From positions 111,590 to 175,589 of the forward strand of contig MU128999.1 in the NCBI GenBank assembly GCA_014904985.1: a DNA stretch of 64,000 bases, in the 5' to 3' direction. Positions 45,694 through 55,905 of the stretch are shown piece after piece. The translations under genes were made by a program, and so were the position numbers. The notes below the pieces were generated by a model. It ran no database searches. It was not told the origin of the DNA and was given only the letters and a program-made list of their open reading frames with translations. Source of the stretch: Hydnum rufescens UP504. Its lineage: Eukaryota; Basidiomycota; Agaricomycetes; Cantharellales; Hydnaceae. Position 1 is the stretch's first letter. Each line of letters opens with the position of its first letter.

Positions 45694-48600
45694 ATGAACA
45701 AAGCTGTGGTTGGAGAGGAGCATGAACGTGCTGATCCCGCAAGGGGAGACGTGCTTGTTGATCCTCCTACTTCCACCGGTATTACATTGGGCTCGCAAGT
45801 GCATCCCTCTCGCTCGTATGGGTTACTGTGATAGGATCTCATTGGCTCTTATTTTTGGTGGCGGTCCACCGATATAAATCAGAATTTTTCAGAAAAATCG
45901 AATCCCCCAGATTTTTCCTCACTTTCTTCGCCATTTCGTGCACGCAACTTCTCCACGGCATCTGTGCAATCGAATTTATTTACACACTCATGGCGTCGTC
46001 CCGCGACGTACAACATCCCGGATCTATCCTCATATATTGCATCCACTCCTCTGACTCGCATCACTCGCCTGAAATGGTGTAAAAATCGGCATGGAGTTAA
46101 GCACGAGTTCTTACTCTTGAAAGTCGAACGTCCCGAGGATGGGAGCACCCTGTGGTTACGCCTTGAGCGTCGAATACACGAGAATGCCAGTCTCCTGAAA
46201 ACCATATCCTCCCCTGTTCCGTCGGGCGACACGGTGAGTACTCTCACGTTCCAATGTGCCTCATATCTCACTGGTCTTTCTTTCTAAATATATGCCGATG
46301 TATTAGGCGAAAATCTGTAACGATGTGTCCCGCATGTTTGATACCTCCCGAAGCCCAGTTCAAGTTGAGACAGAGTTTACTGTCCCACCACTTCTGCAAA
46401 GGCTAGGCAATCTTCTATCTATCCTGAAGGAAAATTCCCCCGACTATAAGCTTCCTTCGGTCCGTAGTCCCTCCTGCATCTCCCAACGTGGACTGATATG
46501 ACCCATTTCCAGGAGAATTGTTACTTCTTTTGTGCTGTCATATACGAGAATCTCTTTTCCATAGGTAAAGGGAGGAACGTCGCCGGTGCTCCGAGCAAAT
46601 TCTCTCTGTCGCGTGGTGCAGAGGTCAAGGAAAAAATAAAGAAGTGTATGGACACATGCTCGTCAGTCTGTCTTATATTTGGATCGAGGACCATGTCACT
46701 ATTGATGGTTCCCTAGCACGCCAGAGCTCCCTCCTACTATCCCAAGTCTTGAACTCCTGAATCCCTTGCCGACGGAGTGGCCAGCTAGTCCCACTTCTCT
46801 CCCCATGGAGCAGGTCCCGAACGAGGTTTCGGTTGCCCAGCAGCCAGAACAAAGGGTTTTGAAGCATTTTCCCATTTACGTACCGCTTTCTGATCCCAGC
46901 ATTGAACAGGACCCTTCGGTGCACAAGGAGGTTTCGGCTGGGAATTGGCACTTCAATCTTACTAACTCGCGAGCGGAAGAATCCGGCCCCAATGCCGAAA
47001 ATGTCGCTGGGACTCCCATGGCACTCATTACTCCGGCTCAGTCAGGCCTGAAGGCAACACAAGCTCACTCTCCTAATACACCTCAGCCATACCCTCATGA
47101 TTACGGCGATGAAACGAGCAACGAAAGTACGTGTCATTCACTTTCCCTCGTGCAGACAGAGAATACCGATGTCGGTATTTAACAGGAAGCACGAGTTCTC
47201 TGGTCAGCCAAACCGACGGAGAGGACAGCTGGGCTCGTGCCCCCCCACCACAGCCTGTTCGATCTGGCCGATCCGACCGAACAAGGAGTTTGCCTAGCTC
47301 AGGACCTGGTGAGCTTTTTCAAAACATTTCAAGTTTTCTGCTGATTTTCCCGGTATACTTCAGATATTGATACAGTCACCTCGATGCCCCTCCCCCCGGA
47401 TATCTGCCCCGAGTAGGATGGTACGAAAACTCCCACAGCCCCAGGGGGTTAGACTGTACCTTTCTGTCGATTTCGGTGCAACACATTCAGGCGTGTCATA
47501 TGCCACTTCCACCAATGGGAAAGTGATTCCGATCGTTTCTTGGCCGGGATCAAGTGATCCCTTGCGCAAAATTCCGACTTGCCTAGTGTATGATAGCCTA
47601 GGCAATGTTCGTGCTTGGGGTCTTGAGGCAAGGGATATTAACTTGAGGAGAGGATGGATTCGTTGTGAATGGTAAGCTATTATTTTGCATCCAGGTATGT
47701 CGAGAGGCGAATGGGTTTTGATTATAGGTTTAAGTTGTGGTTGGATCCGAAATACACCATCAGTCCATCACTTCCCGTGCGTATGACTCGTTTGTAGTAG
47801 ATCATTTTCGTTCTGATGTCGTTTTAGGTTGGAAAACATCCTGGAGATGTGATTGTGGACTTCCTGTCCTCCTTGTGGATGGTATTTGAAGAGTTACATA
47901 CGATCTCTACCCCATCCTAATGTCTTTCCTTCTCCACAGTATGTTAAGGAGAGAATTCTCTTCAAATATACGTTGGATACTCTAAGTAAGTGGGACATGT
48001 CTTCCTGTGCGAGATTTCTAATCTTTGGTCCCCATCAGACTTTGCGGAGATTTACCTAAGTCCGTGACCCTTGGACATTCCGACGCTTTGCCTCTGATTT
48101 TACTTTAAGTATAGCTGTTCCAGCATCATGGGATGCTCACACATCCTTATTGTTGAGGGAGGTGGCCATTAAAGCGTCAGTATTTCTCAACTACTGGCTC
48201 ATGTATTTAGCTGAGCGCGATGGACCTAGTGGCCTAGCTGTCCAAGTCTCGCACGAAGACATGTATTGGCAGGAACGACTACATATCATACCGTACGACC
48301 CATGATTTCTCAAGGCTTGCCAATCATCATATTCACTATGCATGCGCTTGCCTTGATGAATAGTGAGACAGAGGCGTCAGCCATTCATTCTGTAGCTCTG
48401 GCAAGATTTCTCCCGAATCAGAAATTCGTGATATGTGACGCTGGGGGTGGCACAATTGTATGTCATGTCCCATCCAAATTTGAGCTGTACTCAATCGCCC
48501 TTGTAGGACATCGCTACCTATGACATCCCACGTGCTTTGGGAATGCCTGAAATCGCTGAGGTCCCCTTGCGTTCTGGGTCGTACTGTGGATCTCTGTTTC

Positions 48601-49984
48601 TGGATGTTCACTTTCGTGAGCTCGTGCGAGCGCGCCTTGCAGACCACCCGTCGCATTTGGATGAAGCGAGTCTGGCTCACTTTCTGCTCACATTTTCCGG
48701 CTCCGAGAAACTGCATTATAAGGGCTCCGTGGATGACACCAAGATGTTCCATTTCAGATGTCTTCACCTCCAAGATTCAGGTATAAACCACCTCGATTGC
48801 GTTATCTAGGCTTATTGATGCTCAACCATGTGTGCCCAGATGACCCCTCTGCAGGGTTGGAAAATGGCAAGCTGATAATTCCAGGAAATGTCCTCCGTCA
48901 CGAGGTGTTCGATCCTGTTATTAATCAAGTCAGTCTTTTCTATCTTATCGACTAAAATTATCGTTCGAATCCTGTCCTGTTATTCTGGCCTCATTAGGTA
49001 GTTCGTGCTATTAACCTTCATATACACAGTTCGAGAGTGCACGTGGATGCTTTGCTTCTTGTGGGAGGCTTTTCTGCAAACCCGTATCTCTTTCAAAGAA
49101 TCAACGTCTGTCGAATTCTCCCTGCACCGATCTCTCCAGACAACCCTCACCGTCTCCCATCCCATAGGATGAATTCAAATCCTCAGTTCCTTCAATTATT
49201 CGTCCGGCAGATGGCGACACGGCATCAAATCGTGGCGCTGCACGAAGCGGTCTCTACCCGACTGTGACCTCTGTTATTCCTTCACAAAGCGTTGTTATGC
49301 GAGTCAGGCTCCCTGCCGAACCAGAAGACAAGAGGATGAGACCAACGTATATTACGACCTCTGGAGGAACCCACTTTTGCGAGAACAGGTAAGCTGGATA
49401 AGTCATGGTGCACTCTCAGCTTCAACACTCGACCACGTTCAATCATTCCCAGACTGCAGTATATAATTAAGAAGGGGTCAGTATGCACAAAGGAAGCAGA
49501 GTGGACGTGGAATTGCGCAAGTTTTCTGCCGTGCCATCAGGTATGCATCCCCGTACTCCATCCGAAGCATTCACGTCATCCTCTGGCGACTTAGACAGTA
49601 TTTTCGACACTGTAATTTACACTTCGAACGTGGATGAAACCCTGCGTTATACGGATCAAGGAGAAACAAATGAACTCTGCCTATGTAGGGTTGATCTCAA
49701 AGAACTGCCCAGCTTCAAGGAACAAGCCATGGTCACGACACCCAAGGGCTTCTACACTGGTGTGATATGATTTCGTACATTCCCCTGACGATCTCGTTAA
49801 TCTTAGCTATGGAATGCAGACTTCGAGCTTGGCTTTGAGATGGGCACCGCCGGTGGCACTCTCTTTATTTATTTGCTTGGCCTTGTTTGGACTCATATTT
49901 TCCCTTTGCTGCGCAGAAATTCGGGGCGAGCTATTGTGCAAACAGAGGAAATTCGGGAGCGTTACGTTTGATCTTTGCGGCTAA
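45694..49984 (+). pseudogene. U9: N-domain/Hsp70 fusion gene (subfamily B), three small lesions
   Basis: The ATG is at 45,694. The intron 1 acceptor that is AG in U2, U3 and U6 is AA here (45,883-45,884), so exons 1 and 2 no longer join in phase. Exons 2-4 are intact (LFTHSWRRPATYNIPD, KHEFLLLKVERP, ENCYFFC near 46,515). Exon 4 joins the linker in frame (about 46,716), and the linker is open until its intron (donor near 47,126). Upstream of RLYLSVDFGATHSGVSYA a C-run (47,392-47,397) shifts the frame. The ATPase body is open: ETEASAIHS, DAGGGTIV (48,439), ALLLVGGFSANPYLF (49,048). A G-run at 49,474-49,477 is one base short. The last exon EIRGELLCKQRKFGSV ends at TAA 49,982-49,984. Two of three lesions are in homopolymers. 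Confidence 0.7.
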
Positions 49985-50461
49985 CCCGCTCCTATTTGCG
50001 ATGGGATTCCCACGGGTTGGCTGGGATGGGCTGGTTCGGAACTTTCGAAGACTGAGCGTTGGATTATTGGGTATATACTCCTGAGTCAGCGTGGCCCTCA
50101 ATGCTAGGAGACCACACTGGCATATATATTTTCATGTTTAGAATTAAGCCAGTATGTGATCGACCCCTTCTAAACCATGCTTTCAGGAGTTAAGGGCTTG
50201 TAATTATAGCCATCGAACGGAATCCTTTCAGGGATTATTTGAAATTGGATTCAATGTAATTTAATACAAACGCTTGGCAAATAGCGCGCCGAAACACCCG
50301 GATGTAAAAACCGGAAATGCGGCGCTACAACTCAACGCCAGCATTGAGGGGTATAAGTTTGTAAAAACAATATTTACTGTAGGTGCATAAAACCGTAAAT
50401 ATTATGTTATATAATTTTCAAATTATTTGAAGAGGTCTCGGAATTTCCAAAAAAAAAATTC
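49985..50461. other. Intergenic, nothing recognised
   Basis: 3' flank of U9 followed by AT-rich sequence. The pair TTTACTGTAGGTGCATAAAACC and CCGTAAATATTATG near 50,375 is mildly repetitive. No gene or known element is seen. Confidence 0.4.
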
Positions 50462-50662
50462 TCAACTTCTCGCGTACACGAGTGTGGCCCATGCAGAAGT
50501 GGGTGGGGTGGATGGGTGCTTTGGGAAGGCAGAATGAGGTTTCCCAACATCTTGCGTGTTCGAGTAGCGGATGGCCACTTGGTTCAGACACTTGGCACTT
50601 GGCAGGGCTGGGGTTCGAACCAGGTTTCTATGCATCACAAAGTCACTATCCGCCACACTAGG
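50462..50662 (-). mobile_element. tRNA-derived SINE-like element, copy 1
   Basis: Read on the minus strand it begins near CTAGTGTGGCGGATAGTG (box A-like) and has GGTTCGAACCC (a match to the RNA polymerase III box B) about 30 bp later. It then continues into a non-tRNA tail (ATGTTGGGAAACCTCATTC, CCACTTCTGCATGGGCCAC). The tail recurs in inverted orientation at 50,795-50,935. A tRNA-like head with a unique tail in two copies fits a SINE. The head does not fold into a functional tRNA by eye. Confidence 0.6.
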
Positions 50663-50794
50663 TACATCAATCCCTACTTTCTTATGTATACTGTATAAAG
50701 TCTATTCTGCCGCAGGGTTCGGGTGCGGCGGGGGAAAAGGGCATATCAAATATCTCAGATCAAATTTGTTCGGAGTCAAGAGCTGTCAAAGATC

Positions 50795-50935
50795 TGTTAA
50801 GTGTTCGAATTAAGCACCCATCCGTTACTCTGGCACGGAGCACACAAGATGTTGGGAAACCTCATTCTGCCTTCTCAAAGCACCTCCTCACCCCACTTCT
50901 GTATGGGCCACACTCGCGCATGTGAGAAGTCAGTA
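50795..50935 (+). mobile_element. SINE-like element, copy 2 (head missing)
   Basis: Homologous on the plus strand to the tail of copy 1: AAGTGT-C-GAA, CATCCG-TACTC, ACAAGATGTTGGGAAACCTC, then CCACTTCTGTATGGGCCACAC and GTGAGAAGT. The box A and box B part is absent, so it is 5'-truncated, as is usual for retroposed copies. With copy 1 it forms a large inverted repeat with a spacer of about 300 bp. Confidence 0.6.
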
Positions 50936-51190
50936 TTTTAGAAATTTCGAGAAGTCCCTCGGACAAGACTTAAAAGGGATCCGGTCCCAGGTCACAATGG
51001 CCTGGATGGTCACAACAAATCGAATTGTATTACTATATATGGAAACATGGGCCTGCTTCCTCCCTAGACCTCGCACTTGCCCTCCGCACCTGTCCCAACT
51101 TTAATTAATAGTCAGGCTCATTACCGCCCATTTTCATTGTTGGCACTGTAATCATCACCAGTGCTTAGGGGTCGGTCACAGGTCACAACC
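50936..51190 (-). mobile_element. Dispersed repeat, second copy of the 33.5-kb element
   Basis: The minus strand matches 33,510-33,775: CAGTGCCAACAATGAAAATG, GGACAGGTGCGGAGGGCAAG, GGTCTAGGGAGG, TTTCCATATATAGTAAT, TTGTTGTGACCATC, CCTTTTAAGTCTT. It abuts SINE-like copy 2. It is probably the 3' end of an unidentified DNA transposon. Confidence 0.45.
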
Positions 51191-51616
51191 ACCTCACGAC
51201 CGAGTAAAATACAGTGCCTGGGGATTACGTTAAATCATATGCCGACCTATGGTGCAGTAATGGCCCTTTCAGCATGTTCCCATCTAGAGAACTAAGGGTT
51301 CATCATCCATATTTCGAATTCATATTTTTGCAACTATTCAATCTCCACCTGCGTGTTGAGTCAAGGATTTGGCCTGAGCATGACTTGGCTCCAAACAGCC
51401 CGAGTTGTGACCCAAGTTGACTCCAAGCTCGAGCTGTAGCAACTTTCAGATGTGGTTTCTGCCTCAATTCTCTCTTTCCTCTCGCAATTAAATGTTGGCC
51501 AATTGCTTCTGCACAATTTCAGCGACTAGAAGCTGTTGGAATTGGGGGTTCCTCTAAATGGCCATCCGGACCGCTGCATTACCAATGCACAGCCGCATCC
51601 AAGCGGGCTCCCCAGG

Positions 51617-51624
51617 TATAAAAA
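51617..51624 (+). promoter_or_regulatory. TATA box of the secreted protein gene
   Basis: TATAAAAA lies 73-80 bp upstream of the ATG at 51,697, in a context with no upstream ATG in frame. Position and sequence fit a core promoter for the gene that follows. Confidence 0.6.
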
Positions 51625-51696
51625 TGCGGCCTCTGAGCACACAGGTAAGATCTCATTTTGGGCCCCGCATTTCAAGGTCTTTCATCATCTCTCAGC

Positions 51697-52221
51697 ATGT
51701 TCTTCAATCTCGCAACTCTTATACTCCCTGTCATGTTCCTCGGAGGCATCACTACTGCCACTCCCCTCGAGACTCGTGAAGTGAAAAGAACCGAGGTCCC
51801 ACGCGACGTCTCCAATCTCAAAAGTCCTGTCCCTGTATCCCCCACTCTCGCTACGGACTTGCAGCATACAGACCTGGAGAAGGGAGCCCCACTCCCTGGT
51901 GGATTGACCACCCCAGCCAACTCCACCTTCCACACTCTCGCCGACACGGTGGACCAGTTCTTCACCTGCAGCACGATAGACTGTGGGAGCTGCACTGGAT
52001 ATGCACTGTCCTCGATTTTTCTGGACACGTGCTACAGCACTGATGTGCCGTTCGTCTCGTCCTACATCTACCAAGCATCGAATGCGGGTCTGCCCTACTA
52101 TATTTATATCGCCTTTCCATCGTGCACGGACTCCGAGTACATCCCGGCGGTGAATGAGTGCTTCTACAATCCCTACCCCGACGGCTCGCCCCAGTTCCTC
52201 TGGAGTTTCTACAGCCACTAA
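51697..52221 (+). CDS. Small secreted Cys-containing protein, unknown function
   Basis: An intronless 174-codon gene. The ATG at 51,697 is preferred over the longer open frame because it starts a clear signal peptide (FFNLATLILPVMFLGG, cleavage probably near TTA-TP). Residues REVKR soon after look like a Kex2 processing site. A Pro/Thr/Ser-rich stretch follows, then a domain of about 100 residues with six cysteines (spacing C-x4-C-x2-C at the start) that could form three disulfides, many aromatic residues and a C-terminal FLWSFYSH. Length, processing site and cysteines resemble fungal effector-like or surface proteins, but I recognise no family. It is alone in a repeat-rich island, unrelated to the Hsp70 cassettes, and is the cleanest single gene in the window. 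Confidence 0.8.
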   Translation: MFFNLATLILPVMFLGGITTATPLETREVKRTEVPRDVSNLKSPVPVSPTLATDLQHTDLEKGAPLPGGLTTPANSTFHTLADTVDQFFTCSTIDCGSCTGYALSSIFLDTCYSTDVPFVSSYIYQASNAGLPYYIYIAFPSCTDSEYIPAVNECFYNPYPDGSPQFLWSFYSH

Positions 52222-53510
52222 GATCGTGGTATGCAGAAAATTTCCCCAATGTTACGAGAAATGTTAACTGAGGCTCGCTCACTCTCCTAGGGTGGAAGAG
52301 CGCGTGTTTTCCTTGGGGGCAGAAGGGCGAGATTTGATGTTCATCCAGGTTTTCCAGTTTTCTTGAATTGAGTCGATTGTACACTAGTGTAAATTGTAAC
52401 CCCCAAGGATCTCCCTAGTACGCGAGTCCTTATTGATCAATCCATTTCCAAAGAATAGTCTACTGTAAGACTTGAAACAGAATCCTACTCAGTCCTGGTC
52501 CCTGAAAAACCCCCTGGAAAGCACTCTTAGAGGTGAGATCCAACGTTGCTGGATTTCGAGGCGCACCCGTGCCGAGTTGCCACAGCCACTTTCTGGCAAG
52601 GCCCGCTTCAATAGGGCCCTCTCCATGGCCCCAAATGTATTCCGAGTTAAAGGGGCTATTTCTTATGTAATAAACCAAATCTAGCCTATTCTAGTAATGT
52701 CATTTTCCTCAAGAGGGAGATCACATTACTTAAACAGGCCAGATTTGGGTCATTACATAAGAAGTACATTTGGTGCTCAATAGAGCTCTAGTCAAGCGGG
52801 TCCCAGCCTCCTATATAGATGGTAGGAACCTGCCTAGACACTTGTATATTACAGAATTTTTACAGTATGGCCCTGTTGAAATTGTGCTCCACAGCACCTG
52901 TCCCATATTGTTGTGAGGGGTATACAAATATGTGTGACAACACCTCTCCAAGCCCCGCCACAAGGTCACTGTGACCAGGGAGTATAACCTAAGCTTGTGC
53001 TAAAACCCAGAGTCTTGAAGCTATGACAAAATAATGGGAGACAAAGCTGGGACAGAAAACTTCTTGTTCATATCTACCATTGTTCGGGAGAAAATATGAA
53101 ATGTGCATGTTAGGCGGTTGACAGCTCGGGGATCGGTAAATTGTGCCCGCTGAATGAACTTGAAAATAGCTGTAAGTAGGAATTGAACAAGCCGAGTAAG
53201 TTTTCGATTGGTATAGCCCAGGTCATTTCCTGTTGAAATCAACCCGGTGCCCTGTCGGGGGCGGGCGAGTGTGCGCAGCCTTCACTCTAGAGTAGAGAAC
53301 AAGGCAACAAAACACATCTCATTCGCCAATCTCGGAAATCGAAGTGGGAGGGGAACGTCGAATTATGGTCGGATCGAGACGAATCCTCTATTCGAATCAA
53401 TATCCAGGAGCACAATTGTGGCGGCCTGTACCGCATTGTGACTACATATTCAGCAAGGTCATTGCCGAAAGGACGTCGATTCGCCCGAGACAGGATATCA
53501 CGGGTGGGAC
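52222..53510. repeat. Gene-free stretch with a foldback (MITE-like) hairpin at 52,640-52,780
   Basis: Two arms, about 52,640-52,710 and 52,712-52,778, are imperfect reverse complements. CCAAATGTA, TTCTTATGTAAT, CCAAATCTAGCC and AGTAATGT on the left pair with ACATTTGG, ATTACATAAGAA, GGCCAGATTTGG and ACATTACT on the right; the left arm carries an extra stretch of about 18 bp. This fits a small foldback element. I see no gene in the rest. Confidence 0.55.
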
Positions 53511-54110
53511 TCAATGCTCCATTCCAGCTTTTGCTTCTTGGGTCAACTCTCTCACTCTGCTGCGAAGGATCTTCCCAGAACCACTGCGAGCCGTGATGTA
53601 AGTCAATTCCGACGATCTCCAAAGACGATGACAGTTTTGAACTTGTGTCTTCGGGATCGTATCGATAATGAAGACCCACCACGAAGGTACTCATAATGAG
53701 CGACCTTGGGTTTAATCCAGCGCTGCACCTCCCCGAAGAGTGCAGCCGGTCTGGGATCCTTCAATAACTCACCGTTTCGCGAGGCGACGACATACGCTCC
53801 ATACACTCCCAATAAATACCGTCGACAATTAAGGGTTCGAGTCCCACAGACAAAAATAAGAAACTTACACAGAGAGGGACGCAACAGGGAGTTTCGGTCG
53901 CCTCCCAGGCGACTCCACACCTATGACAGCTACATCCAAGATATCTTCTTTCAAGAGTAGCGGCGCATCGAACTCCACCCGTTGAAATCCCTTGTACTTT
54001 TACCAATTCTTTCTGGCAGTCTACAACACGGAAGAAAGTTTATTCGTCAACGATCATGATATCACCCGTCGGGAACGAAGGATTTCCCGGCAGCGGTTGG
54101 GATCCTTTTT
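53511..54110 (-). pseudogene. Acyl-CoA ligase (4CL-like, AMP-binding) C-terminal remnant
   Basis: Minus-strand segments in order: NPSFPTGDIMIVDE, a stop, TFFRVVDCQKELVKVQG (family: TGD..Y.DE.GYF.IVDR.KELIK.KG), DILDVAVIGVESPG, then GAYVVASRNGELLKDP and LFGEVQRWIKPKVAHYEYL with RGG, FIIDTIPK, and ARSGSGKILRSRVRELT ending at TGA 53,513-53,511. These are the ordered motifs of the C-terminal domain of adenylate-forming ligases, including the SGKILR segment. The frame changes several times, one stop interrupts the DE-GYF motif, and the N-terminal AMP-binding domain is missing. Introns may explain two of the frame changes but not the stop. It is a remnant of a formerly functional lipid or phenylpropanoid CoA ligase. 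Confidence 0.75.
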
Positions 54111-54470
54111 TAACGCTTGGGCACCCGGGCCTAGTGAAAGTGAGTGATACAGCCAACCGTAAGGACAAGAAACACTACACTGCGAGGAAATAGATACGCA
54201 CGGACCCACAGCGGGACCCGATTTTCGGGCTCCGGCCTGATATCATTCTTTTCGTTGACAAGACGGGCGTGGTGGCTGGGGTTGAGCCAAGCAGAGCTCC
54301 CAAATTTGTGCATCGAGTCCTCAACCCCAGCCAGAGCGCCTGAGGTGTTCTGTCTGGAAGACTGTACCCGCTCCCAGGCAACACCGGGAAGAGTGAATTC
54401 CACCAAGTTGAATGCGTTTTGGGATCCCGTTTAGGTTGTAGAAGTTTTTTTTGGCCCTTCCAAGGCTCTA
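54111..54470. other. Unassigned stretch between ligase and GH3 remnants
   Basis: Open frames exist on both strands (about 90 codons) but show no motif I can recognise, and I see no promoter. No gene is called. Confidence 0.3.
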
Positions 54471-55041
54471 CCAACACGTAAATGCGCGGGGTATTTCGCC
54501 ACGATTCGAATTTGGTGCTTTTTCTGTTCGGGGATTGGTGTGCCTGTGCCTGGCGATTGTCGATGTGTTGTTCCAACCGTAGGATTTGGTATGAGTTCCA
54601 CTACGTACGAATATCCTAATATCCAGATTCGGATGAAGGCGTACGGTGGCGAGGGCTATTTGGAGGCTGCGTCGACAAAGGGCAATGTGGCCAACTACTG
54701 GATTGGATCGTCGCTTGAGACTTGATATGCGAACGAACCGTTTGATTGCATTCGTATACTCAACCTGTATATACATTGCTTTCGACAGGCTGCGCTGACC
54801 TGCATGGATAGGAGGGTGGCTGGTGGTGAGGTTTCGCAACCATATCCCGAATTACTCCCATAGCCATTCTGCATCCATCCGGTTGCGAATCCACATGCCT
54901 TGCACCAGGAGTTGGTGATGGTCAAGCTTTCGCCATACGACCTTTCGGCATGCAACTCGTGTTGTGAGAAAATAATTGGGTCGAGCATTGGGTACGGAAT
55001 CAACCAAGAATGGCAACGACCCCTATTTGGGCCGAATGAAG

Positions 55042-55089
55042 TAGTCTCGTAACCAGACCCTCTGATAAGAGGGTCTGGTTACGAGACTA
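55042..55089. repeat. Perfect 22-bp inverted repeat with 4-nt loop
   Basis: Left arm 55,042-55,063 (starting TAGTCTCGTAACC) and right arm 55,068-55,089 are exact reverse complements around GATA. It lies at the left end of the foreign insertion in the GH3 remnant. It is not a terminator, because no T-run follows. Confidence 0.9.
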
Positions 55090-55149
55090 GGAGACAAGCG
55101 CGACCACGCCCCTTTAGTAATACTGTGCCACCGAGCACTCGGAAATCTG

Positions 55150-55345
55150 GACAGGCTGTCCGGGACTAGACCCACCGAGAACATTCCACCTTTTCTTACC
55201 GGTACTACTGGCACTCGAACATTTTCATGTACTTTGAACTCTTGTAAATACTATAAAAAGAGCGAGCTTGAGCTCACCAACAAATGTAAGGACATCTTTT
55301 ACAATATCCTTGCTATTTCGCTCGCCCTCTCCAATCTGCTGAATC
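55150..55345 (+). mobile_element. LTR-like fragment, second copy
   Basis: ACTATAAAAAGAGCGAGCTT, then AGCTCACCAACAAATGTAAGG and, upstream, ACTGGCACTCGAACATT, match the minus-strand element at 33,015-33,270 in order and spacing. It lies inside the insertion that splits the GH3 remnant. Exact ends were not found. Confidence 0.45.
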
Positions 55346-55905
55346 TGCTCACAGTTGCTTAGTAATCAGGGGGAAAACACTAACTCGGGGCGGCAGGGAT
55401 GGGGTGAACTGTTCATCGGCGCCAGCAGCCGTGATTTTAGACTTAGAGGTCGCCACTGGTTTGTAAGCTTAGGATTTATTGCGGGGACACCCGGCTTTCG
55501 GGGACACACAGAACCCCACGCTAGGTGGCCCCAATTGACAATTTGTTTTCTTCCTTATTGGGCAGACAGGGACATGTCAAAGGACGGTACGGTGTCCAGA
55601 ACATAATAATACGAACCAGTTACAGTAATTCGGCACGTCAAAACCCACGGGAAGTACCGAACCTCATTTGAAAACCGTTGTAGTTGCTTATCATGGCCAT
55701 TACTTCCTCACTGGTTCCAGGGATGTTGTGTCTCTATTATATAATCGAATTTCTTGCGCGACGCCCAGTATAGGAATTGACTTGAGTCTCATGCGATATG
55801 AGCTCAGTGGTTCTCGCTGCGCTCTTTCCTCTTGTACTTCTCTAGAGAGGCCATCCGCTGCACCCTTAGCGTTATCAACGCCTTTCATTGGAGCGAGAGA
55901 ACGAG

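Larger units (their letters stand above)
54475..55455 (+). pseudogene. GH3 beta-glucosidase C-terminal remnant, split by an insertion
   Basis: GMSSTTYEYPNIQI (about 54,590-54,630) matches the GLSYTTYEYS segment of GH3 beta-glucosidases, the best-kept such piece in the window. Sequence equivalent to PGE..V and CDLSVWN lies near 54,900-54,970 with many changes. Homology breaks at about 55,015 and resumes at about 55,375 with GASSRDFRLRG. The intervening 350 bp is foreign (hairpin and LTR-like sequence). Confidence 0.7.

Noticed and set aside
51685..52218. 177-codon minus-strand open frame
   Set aside because: It is the shadow of the secreted protein gene, which has a TATA box, a signal peptide and ordered cysteines on the plus strand.
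53830..53860. tRNA gene suggested by GGTTCGAGTCCC
   Set aside because: No matching acceptor stem or D-arm lies within 90 bp upstream; the motif falls inside the ligase remnant.
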